Below are positions 16,344 to 24,342 of a DNA stretch of 64,000 bases, in pieces. Positions within the stretch are counted from its first letter, which is position 1. Every line of letters starts with the position of its first letter. Made by a program: the position numbers and the translations under genes. The notes beneath the pieces were generated by a model that saw only the letters and a list, made by a program, of their open reading frames with translations, was not told the origin of the DNA and searched no databases. Source of the stretch: a virus; IMG/VR virus record IMGVR_UViG_3300018065_000011, positions 1-64,000 of that record. One strand, written 5' to 3'.

Positions 16344-16381
16344 GCATCAAGGGAAAGCCGCAAGAGTGGTAGTGTGGAGGC

Positions 16382-16666
16382 ATGGCAATCGATTGGGGTT
16401 CCAAGAACACAGCCATCAGGGCCGAGGGCATGCTGACCGTGATGGGTCCACAAGTGCGCGTGACCATCGGCGGAGAGGATCTAGGTATAAGCCCAGAAAA
16501 GGCCGCCGATTTTGGGGCGTACATGGTCAAGGTTGCGGCTGAGACGATAGCTGCGGCGTCAGAAGCAGATGTTGAGGCAGGCGGGGACTACACAGCCTCG
16601 CTCGAAGAGCCCGTGACGCTGGAGTGGCGGGCCGTGAAGGATGAAAACGGAACCGAGGTCGTCTAG
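16382..16666 (+). CDS. hypothetical protein
   Basis: A 94-residue acidic protein (GPQVRVTIGGEDLGISPEKA). No family recognised. Confidence 0.55.
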   Translation: MAIDWGSKNTAIRAEGMLTVMGPQVRVTIGGEDLGISPEKAADFGAYMVKVAAETIAAASEADVEAGGDYTASLEEPVTLEWRAVKDENGTEVV

Positions 16667-16695
16667 TCCACGTCGTAGTCCGTCCATGACCCCGC

Positions 16696-17082
16696 ATGAG
16701 CATGACCACGTGGTCCCAACTCAGCGAGCCGGAAAAGACCAAGCTGCTGCTGAAACACCCCGCCAAGGAGATAGCTGAGGCGCTCGAAAATAGCCTCCAG
16801 AAGCGATGGGACAACGAAAGCGGGCTCTACCACACAGAGGAATGCAGAAGGAACGGAGTGCTCAAGCTCGTCCGTCAAGCCCTAGAACCCCTCCTGCCCG
16901 ATCACGAAGAGAAAGCACGGGAAGTGTATGCGCAAATCCCGTGGCCCGTAGCTCCCAAGGCATTCAGACCCGTCCCAACGTTCGAAGGCTGCATGGGGCT
17001 CGCTTGTGCGACCTGTGGCGGAACAGGCGTCTGGGGCTTCATCTCAGGTCAACGCTGTCCCGACTGTGAAGGAGGCGGGTAG
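16696..17082 (+). CDS. zinc-binding protein with DnaJ-type Cys motif
   Basis: A 128-residue protein. The N-terminal 90 residues are helical. The C-terminus has CATCGGTGVWGF and CPDCEGGG, two CxxCxGxG-like repeats as in DnaJ or related RNA-binding zinc ribbons. In the same frame past its TAG the sequence stays open and charged to about 17320; readthrough cannot be excluded. Confidence 0.55.
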   Translation: MSMTTWSQLSEPEKTKLLLKHPAKEIAEALENSLQKRWDNESGLYHTEECRRNGVLKLVRQALEPLLPDHEEKAREVYAQIPWPVAPKAFRPVPTFEGCMGLACATCGGTGVWGFISGQRCPDCEGGG

Positions 17083-17119
17083 GAAAGAGCTAGAGATCTC
17101 CAAGAGGCCCCCCAGGGGA

Positions 17120-17356
17120 ATGAGATCGAGATCCCAGGGGAAGGAGACAGGAAAGGGAAGGAGGAGAAGGAGGAGGAGGGGAAGCACCGGAAGAAGCCCA
17201 AGCACAAGCAGAAGAGAAGGGGCAACAAGTGCCAACCTCCCAGACGGCAAGAAGGAGCCTCTACAGAGGGGCCCGATCACATACACGACTGGGTATCCGC
17301 AGCAGTGGAGAGCTATAGCTCGTAGAGTTTTCGGACGGGGCAGATCTGCCTCGTAA
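17120..17356 (+). CDS. putative basic protein, frame uncertain
   Basis: A 78-residue Arg-rich frame (KGRRRRRRRGSTGRSPSTSR) with a more ordered end (GPITYTTGYPQQWRAIARRV). The competing frame continuing from the upstream gene is Glu/Lys-rich. Which one is translated cannot be decided here. Confidence 0.3.
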   Translation: MRSRSQGKETGKGRRRRRRRGSTGRSPSTSRREGATSANLPDGKKEPLQRGPITYTTGYPQQWRAIARRVFGRGRSAS

Positions 17357-17776
17357 ATTCCTTCGGGGTGAGTTTCAAGTGCCGCCAGAGCACTTGAGTT
17401 TTGAGTTTGGTCCCTGAAACTCGAAACTCAGGGTGCGTAGACGAGTTTGGTTCTCCGTTGGACCCGAATTTTCTGCCGTTGGGAGAAACAAGTTGGGTCT
17501 TGCATCGAGTTTTCGAGTGGTGCTAAAGTCCGCACCGCAAAACAGCCTGCATCTACAGTCAACACGACGCAGAGCACGCATAGATGGCATTCGGGGATCA
17601 GGGCGTGAAGCACGCACAGCTCCTCCCAAAATCGAACCGGCGAGGAGAATGCATCGACCTGCGTGCGAGCAGACAAACGCACTGCCCACATTCGCAGACA
17701 AGTTATGTCAAAACTCGACTGAACATTTGCAATTGTCGGAAAAGTTAATCATCAAACACCGATAAAACTCGACAAA
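17357..17776 (+). other. AT-richer region dense in AAACTCG/CGAGTTT words
   Basis: 420 bases with no convincing gene. The 7-mer CGAGTTT or its complement AAACTCG, plus TGAGTTT variants, recur here and on into the first 520 bases of the sigma gene, on both orientations. Base composition is more AT-rich than the flanks. Possible protein-binding array, for example partition or regulation sites. Confidence 0.5.
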
Positions 17777-18904
17777 ATGCAAACACAAACGCGCGATGAT
17801 ACATTCAAACCAGACTTCGGATTCACGAAAGCTACTTCCAAACTTGTAGAGCGAGTTTGGACGCGACAAGAGCACGGGCAAATTCCGGTTTCGGTCTGGG
17901 AAACAGAAACTCGCGGCCTCGTTTACGAATTAGAGCGTGAAGAAGGCAGCGAATTTTATCGCTCAGCCCGAAGATTGCTCAAGGCGATCACGGGAAGTCG
18001 CCGTCACGACTCGTTCGGCGCGTACTTTCGGGCTGACAACGCGAAAGTTACGGACGAAAAACTTTCCGTCGCGAAAGTTTTGGATGAAACTCAGCGCAAA
18101 GTCATCGTCCCGCGCGTGAAAGGTGAGCTTCGCGAGACCAAATCCGTCATCGACACGAGTGAAACTCGACAAATCGAGTCAAAAGTCGAGTTTGGTTTCG
18201 ACGCGGACGAGTTTCACACGACTTCGGACGGTCTGAAACTCACGGACGGGGCAGATGAGCAACTTGTTCGGCAGCTTGTCGCGAGTTTCGACGGACTTTA
18301 CGAAGAAATTGCAAGGCCCGAGCTAGGAATTGACCTGGCACAGCGCGGACATGAGGTACGCAAGCTGTTGTTCAAGGGCTTCCGTGGGCTGATGTTCTCG
18401 CGGGGCTACGACCCGGAGGATGTCTTGCAAGAGATCTACCGGGGCTTGCTCACTCGCAACAAGGGCAAGTGTCCGTGGGACGGGCGCAAGAGCACGTTCG
18501 GGTTCTACGTGACGATGGTGTGCCGCTGCGTGCTGACCAACTACCATCGCAAGCAGAGCCGGCGACTGGACCGGCAAGCGGTCGAGCTAGATGAGGCGAT
18601 GCTGGATGGTCAGGTCATGGACCCGAGCGATTCGAGCGATTCGAGCGACCGGCTGGCGCAGGAATCGCTGGAGAAGTGGTTATCCGACCCCGAGCGTGGT
18701 GGAGACACGCCGGATGGGAAGCTCGCGGTGGAGATCTTGCCCTTGGTGGGAGCGGGGTATCAGCGTCGGGAGATCATCGAGGTGACGGGCAAGCGGGAGA
18801 CTTTGGTGAGTCGGGCCTTGGCTCACTTGAGGAAGTGGTCGAAGGAGTGGGCTTCTGAGATGGGCATGACGATTCGCGAGAGGCGGCGTCAGCCGGTTCA
18901 CTAA
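17777..18904 (+). CDS. RNA polymerase sigma factor (ECF-like, with long N-terminal extension)
   Basis: A 375-residue protein. Region 2 is at about residues 205-265 (GYDPEDVLQEIYRGLL, then KSTFGFYVTMVCRCVLTNYH). Region 4 is at about 315-360 (ILPLVGAGYQRREIIEVTGK, ETLVSRALAHLRKWSKEW). Residues 1-170 have no match I recognise. The first 520 bases are AT-richer and full of AAACTCG/CGAGTTT words, while the sigma part has the GC-rich codon use of its neighbours, so the gene looks chimeric. It may direct polymerase to the 30-bp promoter motif found across the window. Confidence 0.75.
   Translation: MQTQTRDDTFKPDFGFTKATSKLVERVWTRQEHGQIPVSVWETETRGLVYELEREEGSEFYRSARRLLKAITGSRRHDSFGAYFRADNAKVTDEKLSVAKVLDETQRKVIVPRVKGELRETKSVIDTSETRQIESKVEFGFDADEFHTTSDGLKLTDGADEQLVRQLVASFDGLYEEIARPELGIDLAQRGHEVRKLLFKGFRGLMFSRGYDPEDVLQEIYRGLLTRNKGKCPWDGRKSTFGFYVTMVCRCVLTNYHRKQSRRLDRQAVELDEAMLDGQVMDPSDSSDSSDRLAQESLEKWLSDPERGGDTPDGKLAVEILPLVGAGYQRREIIEVTGKRETLVSRALAHLRKWSKEWASEMGMTIRERRRQPVH
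18730..18774 (+). repeat. sigma region 4 segment duplicated at 9163
   Basis: 45 bases shared with 9163-9207 (43 identical). Confidence 0.85.
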
Positions 18905-18916
18905 TCTCGCGAAGTC

Positions 18917-18945
18917 TGGTTGGGTTTTTTGTCCCAGCCCTGTGC
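18917..18945 (+). terminator. weak terminator-like hairpin after the sigma gene
   Basis: GGTTGGG, a TTTTTTG loop, then TCCCAGCC; six of seven pairs form. The T-run sits in the loop rather than after the stem, so activity is doubtful. Confidence 0.25.
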
Positions 18946-19025
18946 CTTCATTTCGTCTTTCACTCGTTCCTGAGGCGTACGACGACATCAATGAACCCCA
19001 CTTCTACGGCCCACAGGAGGGCGTC

Positions 19026-19262
19026 ATGGCGTTGTCGCACGGCAAGACCGAATTTACGCACGGATGTGACCGCGTAATGCTGTGTGGCCAAGCAGGAGCT
19101 TGCAAACCCTACCTGTATCCCCCAGGGGATACCCAGGAGGTAAGGTGTGTCCTGGAGACCCTCGATGTTGCCCAGTATCCTGGGACGGTCAATCACTACC
19201 GACTGCTCAAACCTGAAGGCTGGGAAAAAGCAGTCTCCGCTCAGGAACGATCGTCATCGTGA
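19026..19262 (+). CDS. hypothetical protein
   Basis: A 78-residue Cys-containing protein (FTHGCDRVMLCGQAGACKPY). I chose ATG 19026 because AGGAGGG lies 6 bases upstream. Its last five codons lie inside the 74-bp repeat. Confidence 0.55.
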   Translation: MALSHGKTEFTHGCDRVMLCGQAGACKPYLYPPGDTQEVRCVLETLDVAQYPGTVNHYRLLKPEGWEKAVSAQERSSS

Positions 19263-19321
19263 TCGTTGCGATCTGAGCGTTCGTGATGTTCCGTTAGTTT
19301 CGATGCAACCATCTATACGCA
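19248..19321 (+). repeat. 74-bp repeat, copy 1
   Basis: Identical to 22949-23022. Contains GATCGTCATCGTGATCGTTG, rich in GATCG words, and ends CATCTATACGCA. Lies between converging genes. Confidence 0.95.
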
Positions 19322-19726
19322 CGGCTTGGGGTTCAGGGTGTACTGCGTGACAGCTTCGGAACACGGCTTGAGAGCTTCGTGGATCTTCACCATGTCTGCA
19401 TTGGCGGCGTAGCCGGTGATTATCCCTGACGACGGGTATGGGTTGGCTTTCTGGTAGGACGCATCGGCTTGAGCGGCCACGGAGGCGTATTTGGCCTGAA
19501 GAGTCGTGGATATGCGGCCTTGTTCCTTCGTTATTGTTTCGGGGTGTGCTTTGCACCTCTGGCTCCATTCCTTGATCTCCTGGACCACGGGTGCGGTGGC
19601 TGTGGTTATGGCTTCAACCAGTCCTTTCTCCCAGTCCGTGACGGACGATTTATCTGGCGTCGTGGTACCAAACAAATTGCATCCAAGACAGGCCAGGATA
19701 AAGAAAGCAAACACCTTGAGCGTCAT
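19313..19726 (-). CDS. putative lipoprotein
   Basis: A 137-residue protein with a signal sequence MTLKVFAFFILACLGC; the Cys residues could be lipidated. The mature part is helical and Lys/Gln/Ala-rich. GAGGAGGAAA precedes the chosen ATG. Probably envelope-anchored in the host. Confidence 0.6.
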   Translation of the reverse strand: MTLKVFAFFILACLGCNLFGTTTPDKSSVTDWEKGLVEAITTATAPVVQEIKEWSQRCKAHPETITKEQGRISTTLQAKYASVAAQADASYQKANPYPSSGIITGYAANADMVKIHEALKPCSEAVTQYTLNPKPCV

Positions 19727-19846
19727 CGGTTTCCTCCTCGTGGACGACATTGTCAGGATCGCGCTGTCAGGCATGGGGGGTCAATGTTTTTCTGGCAGGG
19801 CGAGATCGCCCTTGTGGCGCCGTGAAACGCAGATTTGTGGGGCTTT

Positions 19847-19876
19847 GTATACTTTCGTCGGATTCCCGCGTAGAGG
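19847..19876 (+). promoter_or_regulatory. 30-bp promoter motif
   Basis: GTATACTTTC, 10 bases, CGCGTAGAGG. One of at least eight copies with identical 10-base spacing. Drives the small gene at 19947 and those after it. Confidence 0.75.
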
Positions 19877-19946
19877 GGTTGGAACCGAATGGAGATTTCT
19901 TCCACTAGGAGAGCACGCATGTACGTGATTTAAAGGAGCAGAGACA

Positions 19947-20075
19947 ATGGCGATGGGTTGGGATGTCGTTTTGGTGGTCACGTTGGTCGTGAAGGTGCTC
20001 GAAACGTTCCCCGAAGTGTTTGGAGAGCCCGGCGAAGTGCTCGATTCGCTCTACGAGGGCCTCGGAAGAAAATAG
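19947..20075 (+). CDS. hypothetical small protein
   Basis: A 42-residue protein (VVLVVTLVVKVLETFPEVFG) with a hydrophobic N-terminal half and acidic C-terminus. An AAAGGAG site and the promoter motif about 75 bases upstream support it. Possibly membrane-associated. Confidence 0.55.
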   Translation: MAMGWDVVLVVTLVVKVLETFPEVFGEPGEVLDSLYEGLGRK

Positions 20076-20082
20076 AGACCTG

Positions 20083-20279
20083 ATGCTGACCGTACAAGAC
20101 GAAATGATCACTCCTGAGCAGGCTAAGCTGCTTTTGGGTTCTCACAACCGATCGCGGCAGACGGGACGTTGATCGACGGGGCGTGTCGTTTGAAGGCAGT
20201 GGTTAGACTTGGGTGTCCGGTCTCCTTTAGCGTTGTACGCGGTATGAGCCTGGAGCCGTTTACGGCGAATGAAGCCTAA
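20083..20279 (+). pseudogene. ParB-fold (sulfiredoxin-like) gene fragment with frameshift
   Basis: The first frame reads MITPEQAKLLLGSHN and stops at 20172. The second, from about 20150, reads ADGTLIDGACRLKAVVRLG, then FSVVRGM, to a TAA at 20279 that overlaps the next ATG. DGxLIDGxxRLxAV is the ParB/sulfiredoxin-like signature, seen intact in the gene at 43769 (INGQHRLAAIV). A frameshift, probably with internal loss, separates the two halves. Confidence 0.55.
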
Positions 20280-20680
20280 TGATGAGCATGGAGCAGCGTC
20301 ACGCACTGGATTTCCAGTTTCGGTGCCGGGTCGACCAACTTAGGAGACGAATCATGCTGACAGCAGGCGATTTGGAAAAAATCAGAAGAGGGCAAGTCGA
20401 GGAGCCGTTCTTCGATGCGTTCTTTCGTCCCGTGCTTGCAGAAGTGCTCGATCGAGTCGAGCTAACGGGCTGTACAAAGGTCGAGTTGGAAACGGATCTC
20501 AGGACGGCGCTTGCACTTCGTGTCGATCTGCCCCAGATGGAAGGGCTCATGAGGGCTTTCATCCAGCCGGTGGTCGAAACAGCGCTCGAAAAGGGGTCCA
20601 AGAAGGGTCTCTTCAAGCTCAAGGGACGCCAAAATTTCGACAATTGGACTGCTTCGATGAAAGCAGACCTAGATCCGTAA
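20279..20680 (+). CDS. hypothetical protein
   Basis: A 133-residue helical protein (FFDAFFRPVLAEVLDRVELT). Its ATG overlaps the TAA of the ParB-like fragment. Function unknown. Confidence 0.55.
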   Translation: MMSMEQRHALDFQFRCRVDQLRRRIMLTAGDLEKIRRGQVEEPFFDAFFRPVLAEVLDRVELTGCTKVELETDLRTALALRVDLPQMEGLMRAFIQPVVETALEKGSKKGLFKLKGRQNFDNWTASMKADLDP

Positions 20681-20706
20681 ACTCTCGCTTGGATCTCGCG
20701 TAGGAG
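20677..20706 (+). promoter_or_regulatory. 30-bp promoter motif
   Basis: GTAAACTCTC, 10 bases, CGCGTAGGAG, 20 bases before the J-domain gene. Confidence 0.75.
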
Positions 20707-20725
20707 AGGTAGAGGAGCGTGCGTA

Positions 20726-21265
20726 TTGAGTTTCACGTGGTCTAGACCGGTCGAGAACCCCTACGGGCTCCAGGTCCGCACGTCCAAGTGCGGTCGTGCG
20801 AAGATCGCGCGTCTTTCCAAGCCCGGATGGTCGTGGAACGAGTACCTACCGCTGCTCGACGGGGTGTTTCTGCCCAAGTACTACCGGCTCAAGGACGCCA
20901 AGGCAGCCTTGGAGGCCGCTGAGACGGGCCAGGAGCTTCCAGAAGCCGTTGCACCGAAGTGGATGCACGAGTACGAGGTCACGGAGACAAAGACTCAGAG
21001 CGAGGCTGAGGCGTCCTACAAGCGTGCGACGGAGTGGTTCCGGTCCAAGGTGCGGGCAGGGCGCCATGCGGCTAACCAGGGCGCCGACAAGGCGCAGAAT
21101 CCCTACGAGGTTCTGGGGCTCGATGAGACAGCCTCGCTCGATGACTGCAAGGAGGCCGCCCGAAACCTCATCTTGCTCTACCATCCCGACAGGGAGACCG
21201 GAGACAGGGACAAATTCGAGGCAGTGAAGGCAGCGATCGATGAGATCAAGGAGCTAGCATCGTGA
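20726..21265 (+). CDS. J-domain protein
   Basis: A 179-residue protein. The C-terminal 45 residues form a J domain (NPYEVLGLDETASLDDCKEA, then LLYHPDRETGD) with the HPD motif that stimulates Hsp70 ATPase. The N-terminal ~115 residues are unlike DnaJ. TTG start preceded by AGGAG. Likely recruits the host DnaK; no DnaK gene is seen here. Downstream of the promoter motif at 20677. Confidence 0.75.
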   Translation: MSFTWSRPVENPYGLQVRTSKCGRAKIARLSKPGWSWNEYLPLLDGVFLPKYYRLKDAKAALEAAETGQELPEAVAPKWMHEYEVTETKTQSEAEASYKRATEWFRSKVRAGRHAANQGADKAQNPYEVLGLDETASLDDCKEAARNLILLYHPDRETGDRDKFEAVKAAIDEIKELAS

Positions 21266-21585
21266 AGATTGTGGAGACAACCTTCGGCAAGTTGAAACGA
21301 GGCGATCGTTTTGCCTTGGGGCCAGGAGCATTTCTGGAGCCTACGGACCACTTGATGAACATCAAGGTCGATCCGGCGTTACTCTGCGGCGAGGACCAAC
21401 CGTTGCCTTTCAACGTCATTTGTTTGGGAGACGGGCGTGTTCGTACCTTCCGCGATGAAGAGAAAGTGCTGGTGAAGCGCACTGAAGCGCGAACCGACGC
21501 GGCCGAAGCGCGAGCGGAGGAGGCGGACTCTACCATCGATTGCGACGCTCTCACCGACACCCCCGAGCCAGAGGAGAAGCCATGA
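21262..21585 (+). CDS. hypothetical protein with AEARAE tail
   Basis: A 107-residue protein. The N-terminal part is a beta domain (GKLKRGDRFALGPGAFLEPT). The C-terminus has TDAAEARAEEADS, a module also repeated in the next gene. GTGA-coupled to the J-domain gene. Confidence 0.55.
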   Translation: MKIVETTFGKLKRGDRFALGPGAFLEPTDHLMNIKVDPALLCGEDQPLPFNVICLGDGRVRTFRDEEKVLVKRTEARTDAAEARAEEADSTIDCDALTDTPEPEEKP

Positions 21586-22562
21586 CCGTCACGAGATACA
21601 CCTGCGACCCGATGCCAAACTCAGGCGATGTGATGGTCGAGGACCCCTTGGGGGAGTACGTGCTCGCATCTGACTACGACGCAGCCGAAGCGCGAGCGGA
21701 GCAGCAAGAGTCTGTTGCGCGCAAGGCAATAGGTTTCTCCGGGCTGTGCATGGAGATGGCTGACATTGAGGAGAGGCGAACCGACGCAGCCGAAGCACGA
21801 GCAGGGGAGAAGGTGCGGACGCTCAAGGCCAAGCTCGTCGCAGCCGAAGCGCGGGCGGGGCGATGGGAAGAGAAGGCCAGAAACTACAAGGCAAGTCTAG
21901 TAGCCCGCAGCACAATTCTCAGCGACACGGAAGCCGACCGCGACCGCCTAGCCGAAGCGCTGCGGGAGTTGCGAGAAACACTACGCAATCCGGGCTTGAC
22001 CGAAAGGGCGAAGATGGAGAAGGCGCTCGCCGCCCTTGTCAACATCTCCGGGACGGATTCGATGACTCAAGGGAACGAGGCCGAAGCGCGAGCGGAGGAG
22101 GCAACGCGAATAGGCTACGCGCTGAGTGCAGAGGTTGCCGACCTGACTGACCGCACCGACCGACTAGCCAAAGCGGCCACACACGCGCGCGACCTGTTGG
22201 GAGGGATCGCGAAGCAATTGTCACCCGACGCCAAGACGGCACTTCGTGCGATCGTCAACTTCAGCAAGGTCACGCATCAGAATATCGATGAGCTACGCGA
22301 AGCAGGTTTGGTGGAGCGTAGGTACGGGGGAACGTATGGTGCGAACGACCTGGGCTGGGTAGTCGAGTCTCATCTGGCGGACGACAGCATTCTCAGTCGA
22401 GAGAAGCTGCGCAAAGGCAAGTACACGAGGGGCTGGGCCAGTCTCACGGAGGACCAAATGACGGCCTTGCTCTGGTTGCTCGGAGAATGGTCTATTCGGG
22501 GCGGCCACGGACCACCTCTCTCGCTATTGGAGGTTTACGCACTCATGCAGTGCGCCCCATGA
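21582..22562 (+). CDS. coiled-coil protein with repeated AAEARAE modules
   Basis: A 326-residue protein. It begins with a short domain (YTCDPMPNSGDVMVEDPLGE, YVLASDYD), followed by a long coiled coil in which the 17-base word GCCGAAGCGCGAGCGGA or a variant recurs five or six times. The C-terminus (QNIDELREAGLVERRYGGTY) is different. The start is an ATGA overlap. Phage proteins of this layout are common but uncharacterised. Confidence 0.55.
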   Translation: MTVTRYTCDPMPNSGDVMVEDPLGEYVLASDYDAAEARAEQQESVARKAIGFSGLCMEMADIEERRTDAAEARAGEKVRTLKAKLVAAEARAGRWEEKARNYKASLVARSTILSDTEADRDRLAEALRELRETLRNPGLTERAKMEKALAALVNISGTDSMTQGNEAEARAEEATRIGYALSAEVADLTDRTDRLAKAATHARDLLGGIAKQLSPDAKTALRAIVNFSKVTHQNIDELREAGLVERRYGGTYGANDLGWVVESHLADDSILSREKLRKGKYTRGWASLTEDQMTALLWLLGEWSIRGGHGPPLSLLEVYALMQCAP

Positions 22563-22828
22563 ATCTTGAAGCGCAACAAGAACGCATAGCCGAGCTAGAG
22601 GCGGAATTCGGGTTCACGCACGATGAGGCCCTACTCGAGACCGAGCTATGCTGCAACGACTACAGCCTGGAGCAGCTACGCAAAATCAAACGTGCTTTCG
22701 TGGGCTTGAAGTCGTACCTGAAGCGTAGGATTTCGTCTACGGTCACCCACACGCCAGGGCCGCTCGCGGAGAGCTACTACGTTGCGGGCACGCCCTGGAG
22801 GGCACGCCATGAGGGGCACGATGACTGA
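22559..22828 (+). CDS. hypothetical helical protein
   Basis: An 89-residue protein (LEAQQERIAELEAEFGFTHD), coiled coil at the start. ATGA-coupled to the coiled-coil gene. Confidence 0.5.
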   Translation: MNLEAQQERIAELEAEFGFTHDEALLETELCCNDYSLEQLRKIKRAFVGLKSYLKRRISSTVTHTPGPLAESYYVAGTPWRARHEGHDD

Positions 22829-22907
22829 CGTGCTCATGGCGTTCGGGTTGACCGTGTGGGTTGGCTTCATGGTCGTGCTTGCGTACCACACGATCCGCAC
22901 GTGGTGA
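22809..22907 (+). CDS. small single-pass membrane protein
   Basis: A 32-residue protein with one hydrophobic segment (LMAFGLTVWVGFMVVLAY). It begins inside the previous gene. Size and layout fit small phage membrane proteins. Confidence 0.45.
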   Translation: MRGTMTDVLMAFGLTVWVGFMVVLAYHTIRTW

Positions 22908-23506
22908 TCGTCGTGGTCAGCTATGCGCGGACCGACGCATAGCTCGATCGATCGTCATCGTGATCGTTGCGATCTGAGCGTTCGTGATGTTCCGTTAGTT
23001 TCGATGCAACCATCTATACGCAATGTCGATTCATCTATTGCAATTGTGTGACGCGAGTCGGTCGCAATCGTGATAGGTGCGCACGAAGTTGGTTTCGAGT
23101 CGATCGTCAAAACCGTTTAAAAAAGTCATCGGGGTGGGGCCCAAGGGCTTAAATTCCGAATCCGACCGACACCCAAAATCTCAAAGTGAACTTCCGGGAG
23201 CAGATCCCTAACTTCTTGAAATCATTGGGTTTTCTCCACAGGGCCCGTCTCTCTCCTCACGAAACCTGTTTCGATGGAGAGCGCGGGAGTCCCTGGGGCA
23301 GCTATTCTGTTAGTGCTTCGCACGAAAGGGTGTTTTCAAAGGGCCTCTGCGGGCAGTTTGTGCTACTCGTGCATCAAAAGGCCCCTGCGGGGCGGTTTCG
23401 TGCATATCTACCCTCATCAAAACGACCATCGACCTGTCACGGCTCTCCTCTGGGCGCTTTTCCCGCACTAGCTGGCCTATGGGGTCGGTGAGGGTAGGAG
23501 CGAGAG
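22908..23506 (+). other. 600-bp non-coding region with hairpins and repeats
   Basis: No credible gene. Contents in order: hairpin AGCTATGCG...CGCATAGCT (22920-22945); the 74-bp repeat copy 2; a stretch with GTTTAAAAAAG and TTGCAATTGT; then two similar ~27-base units, each with AAAGGGCC or AAAAGGCC, CTGCGGG and GTTT.GTGC (about 23337 and 23378), the second able to fold as GGCCCCTGCGGGGC. Candidate structured RNA, origin or regulatory region. Confidence 0.4.
22949..23022 (+). repeat. 74-bp repeat, copy 2
   Basis: Identical to 19248-19321. Here it lies in a non-coding region. Confidence 0.95.
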
Positions 23507-24148
23507 ATGGTCGACCCACGACAAGTCGAGGAGTGGAACAAGACGCTCGACAAGCGGATGGCCGACGCGAAGAGGATGTATGCGCATCTGCTGGAGCGGG
23601 GTGAGATTCCGGTTCAAGTGCGCAAGGGCGCGCCCGGTGGCAAGCCGGGCAAGAAGTTTACGATCAAGATGCGGACGGGGATGGGGGCCAAGGGGTTCGG
23701 GGTGATCGAGCCGGGGAGGAAGAGGCCGGTGGAGGGGTACAAGATGCTGGGCAGGGACCGGATGCTCGATTGGCTGTCTGGTCTGGAGCCGCAGCGAGGA
23801 ACGAGAGTTGGAGCCATGGACGAGCTACGCAAGCAGGTCTTCAAGGTAGCGTATGAGAATCCTGGCGAAGTGAGGGAGGCCCTCTTGCCGCTGCTGAGGG
23901 AGGAAGGCGAGCCGATGGCGAAGCCGGGCACAGATTCCAAAAAAGCCGCTCAAGCATCTCACAAGGCGCTCATGGCGGCTTACGACTTGCTCACTGACGT
24001 GAAGGCGGAGATTCAAGTACTGCTCAATCCCCACGCGGGTGTAGATGACAAGACGAAGCAGCAGGCCAAGAAGGTGTTTGATTCAGTCAAGAAGATCGAA
24101 TTGGCGATGAACACCACCCACACCCATCTAGGCAAGATGATTCGGTAG
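23507..24148 (+). CDS. LRKQ-tag protein with internal tag
   Basis: A 213-residue protein. Residues 1-100 are basic (KGAPGGKPGKKFTIKMRTGM). At residue 104 an internal Met starts MDELRKQVFKVAYENPGEV, REALLPLLREE, the shared tag. Residues 135-213 are helical. Two products are possible: the full-length protein, or a tagged protein from ATG 23816 (weak GGAG site). Confidence 0.6.
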   Translation: MVDPRQVEEWNKTLDKRMADAKRMYAHLLERGEIPVQVRKGAPGGKPGKKFTIKMRTGMGAKGFGVIEPGRKRPVEGYKMLGRDRMLDWLSGLEPQRGTRVGAMDELRKQVFKVAYENPGEVREALLPLLREEGEPMAKPGTDSKKAAQASHKALMAAYDLLTDVKAEIQVLLNPHAGVDDKTKQQAKKVFDSVKKIELAMNTTHTHLGKMIR

Positions 24149-24177
24149 GCACTGCGGGGGCGGAAGCCACGAAGGCG

Positions 24178-24342
24178 ATGAACAGAGACCTGACAGGATT
24201 TTTGAACGGGCCGCCAAGCCAGGTGCTCTGCGGCATCTGGCTTTCCGCCTTGACCAGACCGGAAGTCCAGGCTTGGACAGGCCGATCGAAAGATGGGGCC
24301 GCCGCGGTGCGGGTAATGCCGAAAGGCCGGAGTGAGAGATGA
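24178..24342 (+). CDS. hypothetical small protein
   Basis: A 54-residue protein (NGPPSQVLCGIWLSALTRPE). Its TGA overlaps the ATG of the next tag gene, which supports its being translated. Confidence 0.45.
   Translation: MNRDLTGFLNGPPSQVLCGIWLSALTRPEVQAWTGRSKDGAAAVRVMPKGRSER

Noticed and set aside
17777-18904. Stop-codon reassignment, given in-frame TAG/TGA/TAA in several small genes
   Set aside because: All three stop codons are affected, large genes use all three as normal ends, and no suppressor tRNA (CTA, TCA, TTA anticodon) was found.
23186-23491. A 101-codon frame in the non-coding region
   Set aside because: Amino-acid composition is not protein-like, there is no ribosome site, and it crosses hairpin-forming repeats.
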